Made by a program: the position numbers and the translations under genes
Origin: Cuniculiplasma sp.
GTDB taxonomy: Archaea; Thermoplasmatota; Thermoplasmata; Thermoplasmatales; Thermoplasmataceae
Direction: 5' to 3'
Assembly: GCA_023256455.1 (NCBI GenBank)
Contig: JAGDXN010000056.1
Location: 27,079 to 46,747, forward strand
Length of the DNA: 19,669 nt
The notes under the pieces: model-generated
Told to the model about the DNA's origin: nothing
Databases searched by the model: none
What the model saw: only the letters and a program-made list of their open reading frames with translations
Part shown: positions 1 through 7,315 of the stretch, one piece after another
How the letters are laid out: the number at the start of each line of letters is the position of its first letter
How positions within the stretch are numbered: position 1 is the first letter of the stretch

Positions 1-1139
1 ATCAGCCCAAGGATTTCACCCTTCAGGTAATAGGAAACATAACTGTTGAAATTGTTGGGTGATGGCCTGTAAAGCTTCGTCCATGCATCGAAAGATGAAT
101 CGGATGCCGATTCATATCTTGTGCCTGGAGACATTTCATAAATGTATATGATGGATGCAAGATGATTCAGGTATTCCTCCCTTGTAATGAGGCCTGCCCT
201 GAGAACTGTCAGATTTCCGTAGAAGTTTGTGAGACCTTCTCCAACCCACAGCATTGTTGTATAATTTTCCTCTTTATAATTGAATGGTCCAAGTTCCACT
301 GGCCTGATCCTCTTTATGTTCCACAGGTGGAAGAATTCGTGGGATATGGTTTCCAGAAACCTTATGTATTTCTGCCTGTCACTGAAAAGGAACCTGTCTG
401 CGTCAATCGTGTTTGAATTAAGATGCTCCAGACCGCCACCCTGATCCTCTGTGAGATGGATTATGAAAAGATATCTCTTATATGGTAATGACCCCATCAT
501 GGTCCTGTATGTTTCCACAATCTTCTTTGTATCAGAAACAATTCTTTCATCATCCTGATTTCCGTTTCCATAAATTGCAACCTCATGCTCCTTTCCATCC
601 ACGTTAAAGAAATAGGAGCGATGTGTTCCAATTTCTATGGGGCTGTCCCCAAGTATGTCATAGTTTGTTGCCCTGTATCTGTTATCCCCTATCTTTTCCA
701 GTCCTGTTGATATTTTCCATTCCCCGTATGGCTTGATTATGAGTTCTGCCGATTGATCCTTATAACCCTCAATATACATGAAAACGCTTGTTCCATTCAA
801 ATATGCATGGGTTGAATCCATGTGGCTTTCCCTTACGGAAAATTCTCCTGCATAAACTTCATAGGATATGGTAAAACTTTTATTTTTTCCGTTGAGAAGC
901 TTCCATGTGGATTTGTCCTTCCTCTGTATCTCAATATTTTCGTTCTCAGGAGTTCTTGCCCTCAGCAGACGGACATTTCTTGAGAAGTCCCGAATGGCAT
1001 AGGAACCTGGTGTCCATGCAGGCATTGTTATCATGGTAATATCCTCTGAAACACCCTCAACATTGATCGTTACCTGGAAAAAGCTGTTATTGGGATCTCT
1101 CATTTCAAGTATATACGTGATCCTCATCTGTTCATCCAC
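1..1139 (-). CDS. M61-family metallopeptidase (glycyl aminopeptidase-like), 3' part cut off by window edge
   Basis: Reading the minus strand from about 1139 gives an open frame to the window edge (about 379 residues seen, no stop). It carries the M61 zinc-peptidase signature: HEFFHLWNIKRIRP around residues 267-280 (HExxH, both His bind zinc, Glu is the catalytic base) and WVGEGLTNFYG around 298-308, whose Glu (301) is the third zinc ligand. GGGLEHLNS near 235-243 and an N-terminal β-rich domain with WTPGSY are also typical. Family members trim N-terminal residues from peptides and normally continue into a C-terminal PDZ-like domain, which would lie outside the window. No signal peptide is visible, so it is probably cytosolic. 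The start is uncertain: GTG at 1139 sits 23 nt after a TATA-like box and suits a leaderless mRNA; ATG at 1127 and GTG at 1145 are alternatives. The family call is secure, the exact substrate unknown. Confidence 0.9.
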   Translation of the reverse strand, partial: MDEQMRITYILEMRDPNNSFFQVTINVEGVSEDITMITMPAWTPGSYAIRDFSRNVRLLRARTPENENIEIQRKDKSTWKLLNGKNKSFTISYEVYAGEFSVRESHMDSTHAYLNGTSVFMYIEGYKDQSAELIIKPYGEWKISTGLEKIGDNRYRATNYDILGDSPIEIGTHRSYFFNVDGKEHEVAIYGNGNQDDERIVSDTKKIVETYRTMMGSLPYKRYLFIIHLTEDQGGGLEHLNSNTIDADRFLFSDRQKYIRFLETISHEFFHLWNIKRIRPVELGPFNYKEENYTTMLWVGEGLTNFYGNLTVLRAGLITREEYLNHLASIIYIYEMSPGTRYESASDSSFDAWTKLYRPSPNNFNSYVSYYLKGEILGL

Positions 1140-1157
1140 GGTCACATTTTTGTATAA

Positions 1158-1165
1158 TATTTAAA
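1158..1165 (-). promoter_or_regulatory. TATA-like box for the M61 peptidase gene
   Basis: On the minus strand this reads TTTAAATA, a good match to the archaeal box A. Its centre is about 23 nt before the GTG at 1139, which supports a leaderless transcript. Sequence-based inference only. Confidence 0.45.
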
Positions 1166-1189
1166 ATATGTGAAATCTGCTAACCCGAT

Positions 1190-1197
1190 AAAAAAAT
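1190..1197 (-). terminator. Poly-T terminator after hemB
   Basis: Just after the hemB stop the minus strand reads through a run of seven T (plus-strand A run at 1190-1196), the usual archaeal intrinsic termination signal. It lies in the 60-bp gap between hemB and the M61 gene and would separate the two transcripts. Confidence 0.45.
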
Positions 1198-1199
1198 TT

Positions 1200-2174
1200 T
1201 TATCTGCCCATCTTCCCCTCAAGCTTTTCCCCAAGATACTGGGCAAAATATGTTATTACCATGTCTGCTCCGGCCCTGAATATGGATGTCACATATTCCT
1301 CTATGGCATTTTCCGACAGAAGTTTGTTCTTAATGGCATTCATAATCATGGAGTATTCCCCGCTAACCCCATAGGCCACCAGAGGCAGATCAAACCTTTC
1401 CCTCGCTTCCCTTATGACATCAAGATAAAACAGGGCCGGTTTAACCATGATCATATCGGCACCCTCTTCAATGTCCCTCTGGATTTCCCTCATGGCTTCC
1501 CTTCTGTTGGGAGGATCCATCTGATATGTCTTTCTGTTTCCAAAGGAAGGGGCGGATCGGGCAGCATCTCTGAATGGACCATATAGAACTGATGCATACT
1601 TTGCAGAATATGCCATAATAGGTATATTTTCAAAGCCATTCTCATCCAGAGCCTTTCTGATGGCATATACCTGTCCATCCATCATTCCTGAGGGAGCAAT
1701 GACATCCGCACCGCTTTTTGCCTGACTTACAGCTATTCTGCCATAATATGAGATTGTTGTATCATTTTCCACATCCTTATTTCTTATTATTCCACAATGA
1801 CCATGATCTGTGTATTCGCACATGCACAGATCGGTTATTGTAAGAAAACCATGCTTCTTAAAATAGGGCACTGCCTTCTGCACAATTCCATTTTCGTCAT
1901 ATGCCTGGGAACCTTCACTGTCCTTTTCCGATGGTATGCCAAAAAGGAGTACGTTCCTTATTCCCACCTTCCCTAATTTCTCACAATATTCGTCCAGACT
2001 TTCCAGAGGATAGGCATATATACCCGGCATACTGCCTATCTCCTCAGGTTTTTTGATATTTTCATTTATAAAAACAGGCATTATGAGTTTCTCCCTCAAT
2101 ATGGTCGTTTCAGAAACAAGATTTCTTAAATTCTCAGAACTTCTCAACCTTCTCATTCTATTTTGTGGATACAT
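1200..2174 (-). CDS. hemB: Porphobilinogen synthase (δ-aminolevulinate dehydratase)
   Basis: Condenses two 5-aminolevulinate molecules to porphobilinogen, the first common pyrrole of the heme/siroheme pathway; cytosolic. With the start at 2174 the protein has 324 residues, normal for the family, and begins MYPQNRMRRLRSS like other HemB proteins. Both Schiff-base lysines are seen: K192 in MAYSAKYAS and K245 in IMVKPALFY. The cysteine cluster C117/C119/C127 (CMCEYTDHGHC) indicates a zinc-type active site. The frame is open upstream to a TTG at 2240, but the ATG at 2174 lies 25 nt after a TATA-like box and matches the family N-terminus, so I prefer it. No other heme gene is nearby; the flanking genes are the GvpD-like ATPase (77 bp upstream) and the M61 peptidase. 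Identification is firm. Confidence 0.97.
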   Translation of the reverse strand: MYPQNRMRRLRSSENLRNLVSETTILREKLIMPVFINENIKKPEEIGSMPGIYAYPLESLDEYCEKLGKVGIRNVLLFGIPSEKDSEGSQAYDENGIVQKAVPYFKKHGFLTITDLCMCEYTDHGHCGIIRNKDVENDTTISYYGRIAVSQAKSGADVIAPSGMMDGQVYAIRKALDENGFENIPIMAYSAKYASVLYGPFRDAARSAPSFGNRKTYQMDPPNRREAMREIQRDIEEGADMIMVKPALFYLDVIREARERFDLPLVAYGVSGEYSMIMNAIKNKLLSENAIEEYVTSIFRAGADMVITYFAQYLGEKLEGKMGR

Positions 2175-2194
2175 GAAAAGGAATTGCCTGAGGG

Positions 2195-2203
2195 TATTAA
2201 AAA
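2195..2203 (-). promoter_or_regulatory. TATA-like box for hemB
   Basis: The minus strand reads TTTTTAATA, centred 25 nt before the hemB ATG at 2174. This implies a separate, leaderless hemB transcript rather than readthrough from the upstream ATPase gene, and supports the shorter hemB start. Confidence 0.5.
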
Positions 2204-2251
2204 CTCTTACCGGAAAGGATTGGAAATATTGACAAAGCAATGATGAAAAGA

Positions 2252-3700
2252 TCAGACACTTTCTGTCAGATTATAACTGGTCCACCCTGTTTCGTCTGTT
2301 ATTGTTTCCAGGGCGAAATGGTCATCTCCTCCTGAATTCAGGTATATACAGCCTTCAATGTCTACAAAGTGGAGGGTCATATAGGCGTAGTGACTCAATT
2401 TTCTATAATAGTTGTCATCGGTAATTATGACAATAATCCCTGAAATTCTGAGTTCATTTATGAGACTCAACAGCTCTCCCACGAAGTTTTCTCCATATGT
2501 AAAGTTCAGAAAGTCTGTGGAAAATATGTACACATTGGGCCTTTTGGAAGAGTTCATGAAGAAATCAATGACCTCCATTGGGAAGTCTGAGGTCATACTC
2601 TTCCCTTCCAGATTAATTATGAACTGGTTTGTTCTCTTTGTCTTTTCCGCTGTTATATAATGGGTAAGGTATTCCGGATCGGTTGTTGTCATCAGAACCC
2701 TCATGGTTTCGTAACTTCCCGAGGATACATCCATTGCACCCCTTCCATCGGCAATGGTTGTCCTTATGAGCGTGTTCTTTATGAGGTTTACGGCCATTTC
2801 CGTTCTGTCCGATATGGTATTCCTGTGGAAGAGAACGATTGATCCTAAATCAATATACGGATTTCCGTTTGGCATAAGTTTCCCTATTTCCTTATTCCCA
2901 AGGGGTACCTTATACTGAATTTCCTCATTTACCTCAGGCATGGGTATTCTCTTTTTTGGATAGTTCAGATTCAGCGAGTCAAAAAAGGTGAACCTTCCAT
3001 TCAACAACGTATAGGAATAAACAGGAAGAGAACCCACAGACATACCTCTGAGTTTTTCTATTCTTAATTTTCTTACCAGGTAGTTCTGAACAATCTTACT
3101 GCTCAGGGAAATCACACCATCGGAGTAGTATTCCAGCTTTTCGTTTCCGATGGACTCAAGCACCACGATTAAACCTGCCCCGCTTTTCTCCACAAGGTCA
3201 TTCTGGAATACTGAAAATATAAGTGTTGGATCCAGATGGTATTTCTCCGCAAGGGCCTCTATGGAATCCAGTATTATTACAGGCCCCTTATCTATGTTTT
3301 TTTCCACAAAATTGTAAATCTCGTTAATTTCAGGTACAACTTCGGTTATATCAAAAACAAGTCCACCACTAAAATCGTTGTCGTTTTTCATGTTATTTTC
3401 TTCTATAATCTTCTCAAGTTTCTTCAATGACTCAGTGCTTACATATTTCAGGTTTTCCTTCCTTTCGCTCTCCCTCTGTTTCATTCTATAAGAAATTTTG
3501 TCAATGAAGTCAAAATTTTCCTTCAACGGTTCATCGGTAAATCTTGATGAAAGATAATGTATGGGCTGTTCTTCAAGAAGTTGTGATGCCAGCTCAAGAG
3601 AAAACGTTGTCTTTCCACTGCCAGGGCTTCCCTTGATTACCAGTGATTTCCCAAACTTTTGGTTAAAGAAACTCTTGAATATTTTGAATGCATCATTCAT
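2252..3700 (-). CDS. GvpD-like / KaiC-related P-loop ATPase
   Basis: 482 residues. The N-terminal half (about 10-240) is a RecA/KaiC-type ATPase: Walker A GSPGSGKT at 24-31, Walker B VIILD at 141-145, and the KaiC-like KLRIEKLRG at 211-219 followed by a YSYTLLNGRFTFF strand. The C-terminal half (about 265-480) is α/β with no motif I can name. Length and layout resemble archaeal GvpD; haloarchaeal GvpD is a P-loop protein that represses gas-vesicle genes. No gas-vesicle structural gene is present here, so the role is more likely signalling or regulation. The ATG at 3700 has only a weak Shine-Dalgarno-like stretch (GAGGACAGGT) and no TATA box 25 nt upstream, so unlike most first genes here it probably has a real 5' leader. 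Several palindromes lie upstream (3786-4038). ATPase is certain; GvpD family likely; function unknown. Confidence 0.8.
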   Translation of the reverse strand: MNDAFKIFKSFFNQKFGKSLVIKGSPGSGKTTFSLELASQLLEEQPIHYLSSRFTDEPLKENFDFIDKISYRMKQRESERKENLKYVSTESLKKLEKIIEENNMKNDNDFSGGLVFDITEVVPEINEIYNFVEKNIDKGPVIILDSIEALAEKYHLDPTLIFSVFQNDLVEKSGAGLIVVLESIGNEKLEYYSDGVISLSSKIVQNYLVRKLRIEKLRGMSVGSLPVYSYTLLNGRFTFFDSLNLNYPKKRIPMPEVNEEIQYKVPLGNKEIGKLMPNGNPYIDLGSIVLFHRNTISDRTEMAVNLIKNTLIRTTIADGRGAMDVSSGSYETMRVLMTTTDPEYLTHYITAEKTKRTNQFIINLEGKSMTSDFPMEVIDFFMNSSKRPNVYIFSTDFLNFTYGENFVGELLSLINELRISGIIVIITDDNYYRKLSHYAYMTLHFVDIEGCIYLNSGGDDHFALETITDETGWTSYNLTESV

Positions 3701-3785
3701 TATAACCTGTCCTCTTAATCTTCATTTTCTTTCACTTTTTTCTTTTACCAGCTACTGACCATCACAGATTAAACTTTAATTGACA

Positions 3786-3800
3786 TGGATTTTAAATCCA
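3786..3800. repeat. 15-bp palindrome TGGATTT-T-AAATCCA
   Basis: Perfect 7-bp arms around one central base, about 86 bp upstream of the GvpD-like start codon. The core contains a TTTAAA stretch, so it could be a TATA element inside an operator. Its function is inferred only from position and symmetry. Confidence 0.5.
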
Positions 3801-3822
3801 GATCAACAGTTAATATGTTAGC

Positions 3823-3838
3823 TGAGAATATTTTCTCA
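3823..3838. repeat. 16-bp palindrome TGAGAA-TATT-TTCTCA
   Basis: Perfect 6-bp arms with a 4-bp spacer, upstream of the GvpD-like gene. The right arm overlaps a second inverted repeat (TCTCAAC at 3834-3840 with GTTGAGA at 3861-3867). A near-identical GAGAA-N4-TTCTC palindrome occurs at 19624-19639. Dyads of this size are typical of dimeric regulators, but none is assigned. Confidence 0.5.
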
Positions 3839-4003
3839 ACCCATCTTAATCTCTGATCCTGTTGAGATTATCTATAATACATATTTTAATATTTTCAATT
3901 TCTTAAAACTGCCAGAACATCTTGAGAAATAATATCTATCATGAATGAAGATATGAATCGTACCTTAACCTTGAGTTTTATGGTTTTTAGGTTGAATTAA
4001 TAG

Positions 4004-4038
4004 AATTTAAGATAATTTATAATTTTATCTTTTAAATT
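4004..4038. repeat. Imperfect AT-rich inverted repeat (12-bp arms, 2-nt bulge)
   Basis: AATTT-AAGATAA (4004-4015) pairs with TTATCTT-(TT)-AAATT (4025-4038) across a 9-nt loop. The element is nearly pure A/T, so it may be chance, a weak terminator-like hairpin, or a remnant end of a mobile element; I saw no matching second copy nearby. Confidence 0.35.
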
Positions 4039-4228
4039 ACTCCTGCTTCCGATGCTCAAAAAATTTTAATATTAATTGAAATGTTTCTGTAAATCAAAAG
4101 TCGAACAGGTATAAGATGTTTCTATTGAATAATTTGAGGTATTTTCCTTTAAACAGATACATCATGGTAAATTTACAAAAAAGCTTTCTAAAATTATTTG
4201 TTAATGAAAATTAATTTATGGAAAATTT

Positions 4229-5026
4229 TCATCCACCGTGCTTGAAATCAGGATAAAGAAGCATTCCACCATCAACAGGAACGGTTATGCCTGTTACATA
4301 GGATGCAAGATCGCTGCACAGGAATGCAACAACGCTGCCTATATCGCTCACTTCTCCAAGCCTTGGCATTGCAACCTTCTTCAAAAGATCTGCAAGAGAA
4401 TCAGGATTGCCCCACACGTCCCTGTTTATGGGTGTTTTTATGGCACCGGGAGCTACAGAAATTACCCTGATATTATTCTCTGCCACTTCCTGTGCAAGCG
4501 TTTTTGTGAACATGGAAAGACCTGCTTTTGAACTTGAATAGGCAGAATATCCTGACCATGGCACAAACTCATGATCCGATGTGATGTTAATAATGACTCC
4601 GCTTTTCTTCGGAATCATTCTTTTCACAGCCTCTCTGGCGCAGTAATATGGTCCCAGGAGATTTATGGATATTACCCTTTCCCATTCATCGGGATCATCA
4701 TCGCCACACATCTGTCTTTTTCCATCTATGCCAGCATTATTTACAAGAATGTCCACAGGGCCAAGCTCCTGATCTGCCATTTCAAACAGATGCTTCACGT
4801 CCTCCTTTTTTGAGACGTCTGCCTGAACACATATTGCCTTTCCTCCACCCTGAATAATTTCCTGCGTAACCTCGTCAGCCTTATCTTTCTCCTTTCTGTA
4901 GTTTATGACCACGGAAGCCCCTGCCTTTGACAGAAACTGGGCAATCGACCTTCCCAGCCCGGAACTTGAGCCTGTGACCACAGCCACCTTTCCCTTTAGA
5001 TCTATTTCCAGTGCCATTTCTAACAT
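4229..5026 (-). CDS. Glucose 1-dehydrogenase-like short-chain dehydrogenase (SDR)
   Basis: 265 residues, classical SDR: TGSSSGLG at 18-25 (cofactor loop), NNAG at 96-99, catalytic S150, Y163 and K167 (YSSSK). NYR after the second strand (R44) suggests NADP can be used. The 145-260 region closely follows Bacillus-type glucose 1-dehydrogenase: TSDHEFVPW, PGAIKTPIN, ASYVTGIT, DGGMLLYPDF. The expected reaction is oxidation of β-D-glucose to gluconolactone, which would feed a non-phosphorylating Entner-Doudoroff route; another aldose is possible. The thermoplasmal glucose dehydrogenase usually described is the unrelated zinc-dependent MDR enzyme, so this bacterial-looking SDR may have been acquired by transfer. 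Start ATG 5026; ATG 5017 (MALEIDL) is a real alternative. Stands alone, divergent from marC. Confidence 0.85.
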   Translation of the reverse strand: MLEMALEIDLKGKVAVVTGSSSGLGRSIAQFLSKAGASVVINYRKEKDKADEVTQEIIQGGGKAICVQADVSKKEDVKHLFEMADQELGPVDILVNNAGIDGKRQMCGDDDPDEWERVISINLLGPYYCAREAVKRMIPKKSGVIINITSDHEFVPWSGYSAYSSSKAGLSMFTKTLAQEVAENNIRVISVAPGAIKTPINRDVWGNPDSLADLLKKVAMPRLGEVSDIGSVVAFLCSDLASYVTGITVPVDGGMLLYPDFKHGG

Positions 5027-5076
5027 CTAAATAGGTCACAAATGAATAAATTCTTTTCCTCACCCCTCATTTCTTA

Positions 5077-5084
5077 TATTTAAA
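5077..5084 (-). promoter_or_regulatory. TATA-like box for the SDR glucose dehydrogenase
   Basis: Minus strand reads TTTAAATA, centred about 54 nt before the ATG at 5026, which would give a leader of roughly 29 nt. A weaker TTTATT at 5045-5050 lies about 22 nt before 5026 and would give a nearly leaderless mRNA. Which is used cannot be decided by eye. Confidence 0.35.
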
Positions 5085-5094
5085 TTCACAATAC

Positions 5095-5102
5095 TATTAT
5101 AT
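5095..5102 (+). promoter_or_regulatory. TATA-like box for marC
   Basis: ATTATATA centred about 25 nt before the GTG at 5123, supporting both that start and a leaderless transcript. It shares the 96-bp divergent spacer with the glucose dehydrogenase promoter. Confidence 0.45.
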
Positions 5103-5122
5103 ACTGCCGTAATGACCCTTGC

Positions 5123-5725
5123 GTGAGCATTCTCCTTACCTTTGTAAAAATATTCTTTCCTCTATTTGTCGTCATTGATCCATTCGGTACGATGGCACTC
5201 TTCTTAACCATGACCTCTGACTATTCTGAGCAGGAAAAGAGGACTGCAACAAAGGATGCTTTTGTTTATGGTACCATAATTCTTGTCTTTTTTACCCTTA
5301 TTGGCTCAACCGTGCTCTTTCTCATGGGTATTTCTCTTATGTCAATCCAGATTGCAGGAGGAATAATTCTCCTGATTATGGGTATAGAAATGGTCAGGGA
5401 GGGAGACAGACCCAGATCTACGGGAAAATCGTACAAAAATCCCGATCTGGGGATTGTACCCTTTGCAACCCCATTGCTGGCCGGTCCTGGAGCAATTTCC
5501 CTTGTAATTATACTTTCAAAGAGAAGTTTACTTTCCATGGGCCTTACAGTAATCTCAGTCATTTCCATTTTTGTTATTGTTTTAATACTCTTCTGGTTTG
5601 CCACGCCCATATCCAGGGCTCTGGGAGACAAATCAATGAAGGCGATTACAAGGATATTTGGTCTCTTTGTTGCAGGATTTGCAGTTCAGTTCATAATTGA
5701 TGCAGTGGTTTCCCTGGGTGTTTAA
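5123..5725 (+). CDS. MarC-family integral membrane protein
   Basis: 200 residues, the usual MarC (UPF0056) length, with about six hydrophobic segments (roughly 5-25, 45-65, 70-88, 108-130, 138-160, 175-198). Family hallmarks are visible: FVVIDPFGTMALFL in the first helix, GGIILLIMGIEM in the third, and PFATPLLAGPGAISLVII in the fourth. It sits in the cytoplasmic membrane. The family was named for multiple antibiotic resistance, but that role was not upheld and its transport function, if any, is unknown. The start is GTG, chosen because it fits the family N-terminus and lies 25 nt after a TATA-like box; the ATG at 5112 is out of frame and stops at once. Monocistronic by position. Family call secure. 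Confidence 0.93.
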   Translation: MSILLTFVKIFFPLFVVIDPFGTMALFLTMTSDYSEQEKRTATKDAFVYGTIILVFFTLIGSTVLFLMGISLMSIQIAGGIILLIMGIEMVREGDRPRSTGKSYKNPDLGIVPFATPLLAGPGAISLVIILSKRSLLSMGLTVISVISIFVIVLILFWFATPISRALGDKSMKAITRIFGLFVAGFAVQFIIDAVVSLGV

Positions 5726-6083
5726 AACTGAAAAGCACCGGTTCATAACATTGTAAAAACTTTAATTTCACCGCAAAATTTCCTTGCACATTTTATGGTC
5801 CCCTTGATGTTTTTATGAGAAGAAATGGTATGATTGGATTTGCCCAAATTGAATAGATTTGGAATATGTACCTGTATCAGGAATTTTAAAGAAATAACTT
5901 CTTGACAAAATTGTCCCGAGAAATTCCATATGAATATCAGTCTTCGCCTTTCAAAAAAATTTAGATTTTAACAGTATCCTTAAGGCAAAAAATAATTTAT
6001 TTACCTTCAACCCTTAGTTTTTTCTCTTCGGCAAGACATAAGTGAGGAAAAGAGAAGAATTCAATCCATCCCGGATATTATCC
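5726..6083. other. Intergenic gap between two convergent genes, no gene seen
   Basis: 358 bp between the 3' ends of marC and the β-CASP RNase gene. Frames are very short (for example 13 codons at 5814). A T-run (TTTTTTCTCTTC, 6018-6029) and a 7-bp inverted repeat (TTCTCTT 6022-6028 / AAGAGAA 6050-6056) lie near the RNase end and might help termination on either strand. I cannot assign an RNA or protein here. Confidence 0.55.
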
Positions 6084-7313
6084 CTATTCGATTTTGAACT
6101 CCTTTCCATTAAATGGCAATATGACATTGTAGTTTGCCAGATCGTCCACAATGGCCTCTCTCTGATCTCCATGGCAGAGAATTACGTTTTCAGGCTGGCA
6201 GTCCTTAATGAACTGCACAAGATCGTCGTGGCCTGCATGGGCAGACATATCGAAGAACTCAACCTGCATATCTGGTTTTATCTCTGCGCCTGAAAGATTG
6301 AGCGTTCCCTTTTCCATGAGATTTCTCCCGTTTGTGCCCTCCACCTGATATCCGGTCATGAAAATGGCACTCTTTGGATCATGGACATATTTCTCAATGT
6401 ATCCAAGGGCAGGTCCTCCATCGAGCATGCCTGATGTTGATATGATAATATCCACATCATCCATATTCTCCCTCATTCTTTTTCCACGGACCTCCTTAAC
6501 TCTTGCCACAGCCTTTCTAAACTCTTTCTCTGATCTGAGATAGCCTGGTGTGTTCAGGTATATGCTTGTTATGAGGTTGCCCATCCCGTCAGTTGCAATC
6601 TTATATGGAAGATCATAAAGAGACATTATGAGCTCCTGCATTCTTCCCATGGCAAAGGATGGCAAAACAACCTTTCCGCCATGCTCCACGACCTCGCTTA
6701 TCCTGTCTCTCAGCCTCTTCCTTACCTCTTCCCTCTCCTCGTGGTTCTTTCCTGCATAGGTACTTTCCACAATCAGATTCCTTGTCTTTCTTGGCTTTGC
6801 CCCTGAAAGGAGTTTGGAATCCCTTGTGTATAGATCTCCCGTAACCATAATTTCGTCAGAGTTCTCAAACTTCCACATTGTTGAACCCGGTATATGACCG
6901 GCTGAGTATGGTGTGATCACTGTATCATCCAGTGTTATTTTCTCACCATATCTGAGAACATTCATCATGGTATACATCATTTCCACGTCTTCCCTGTTAA
7001 ATCTTTCCACATAGCCCTCAAGGGCTGTGACCTTTATGGAATCGTTTAGCATTGGCCTTGTTGTGTTGGCAGTCATTTCTGTTGCAAACACATCCACGCC
7101 CTCATCCTGAAAATACATGGGCATTGCCCCTATATGGTCAAGGTGGGAATGGGTAATGAATAGCCCGTCAATCTCTTCCGGAGGCATGGGAAACTGAGGT
7201 GGTTTTTCCGGTATTACACCGTAATCAACCTGATATCTCTTTCCATCCATATCAATTATTATCCCAAGCCTCCCAACCTCTTCTGCTCCGCCTAAAAACT
7301 TTATTTTTATCAA
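6084..7313 (-). CDS. Metallo-β-lactamase/β-CASP ribonuclease (aCPSF/RNase J-related)
   Basis: 409 residues. Motifs of a zinc-dependent β-CASP nuclease appear in order: HSHLDH at 55-60, H140 (SAGHIPGS), D160 (TGDLYT), E183 as motif A (IVEST), H359 as motif B (MSAHAGH), H381 as motif C (LCHGD). The proteins process or degrade RNA in the cytosol; length and the lack of N-terminal KH domains fit the short archaeal aCPSF2/RNase-J-like group rather than aCPSF1. Whether it is an endo- or 5'-exonuclease cannot be told. The start codon is TTG at 7313: it gives the family N-terminus MIKIKFLGGAEEVGR, there is no ATG alternative before the metal motif, and AGGT lies about 10 nt upstream. Only 2 bp follow the mtaP stop, so the two are co-transcribed. 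Confidence 0.92.
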   Translation of the reverse strand: MIKIKFLGGAEEVGRLGIIIDMDGKRYQVDYGVIPEKPPQFPMPPEEIDGLFITHSHLDHIGAMPMYFQDEGVDVFATEMTANTTRPMLNDSIKVTALEGYVERFNREDVEMMYTMMNVLRYGEKITLDDTVITPYSAGHIPGSTMWKFENSDEIMVTGDLYTRDSKLLSGAKPRKTRNLIVESTYAGKNHEEREEVRKRLRDRISEVVEHGGKVVLPSFAMGRMQELIMSLYDLPYKIATDGMGNLITSIYLNTPGYLRSEKEFRKAVARVKEVRGKRMRENMDDVDIIISTSGMLDGGPALGYIEKYVHDPKSAIFMTGYQVEGTNGRNLMEKGTLNLSGAEIKPDMQVEFFDMSAHAGHDDLVQFIKDCQPENVILCHGDQREAIVDDLANYNVILPFNGKEFKIE

Positions 7314-7315
7314 AT

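Larger units (their letters stand above)
3701..4228. other. AT-rich intergenic gap of 528 bp
   Basis: This holds no convincing gene: frames on both strands are short and low-complexity, and I see no tRNA or homology to a known protein. It contains several inverted repeats (listed separately) and two imperfect copies of a TTGAGA..ATCTAT element at about 3862-3879 and 3922-3939. It includes the upstream region of the GvpD-like gene and the downstream region of the glucose dehydrogenase gene. It could be regulatory DNA, an unrecognised RNA, or a decayed gene. Confidence 0.6.

Noticed and set aside
1170..1586. 138-codon plus-strand frame opposite hemB
   Set aside because: It is antisense to hemB, whose catalytic motifs are intact; the translation is low in recognisable features and is a shadow frame.
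2175..2240. N-terminal extension of hemB starting at TTG 2240
   Set aside because: The extra 22 residues are not family-like, and a TATA-like box lies within this stretch, 25 nt before ATG 2174.
2240..2300. Possible C/D-box RNA (ATGATGA at 2240-2246)
   Set aside because: No matching D or D' CTGA box at proper spacing, and most of the stretch is coding in the GvpD-like gene.
6018..6056. Inverted repeat TTCTCTT/AAGAGAA as a bacterial-style terminator
   Set aside because: Only 7 bp with a 21-nt loop in AT-rich DNA; this is weak, so it is mentioned only within the intergenic entry.
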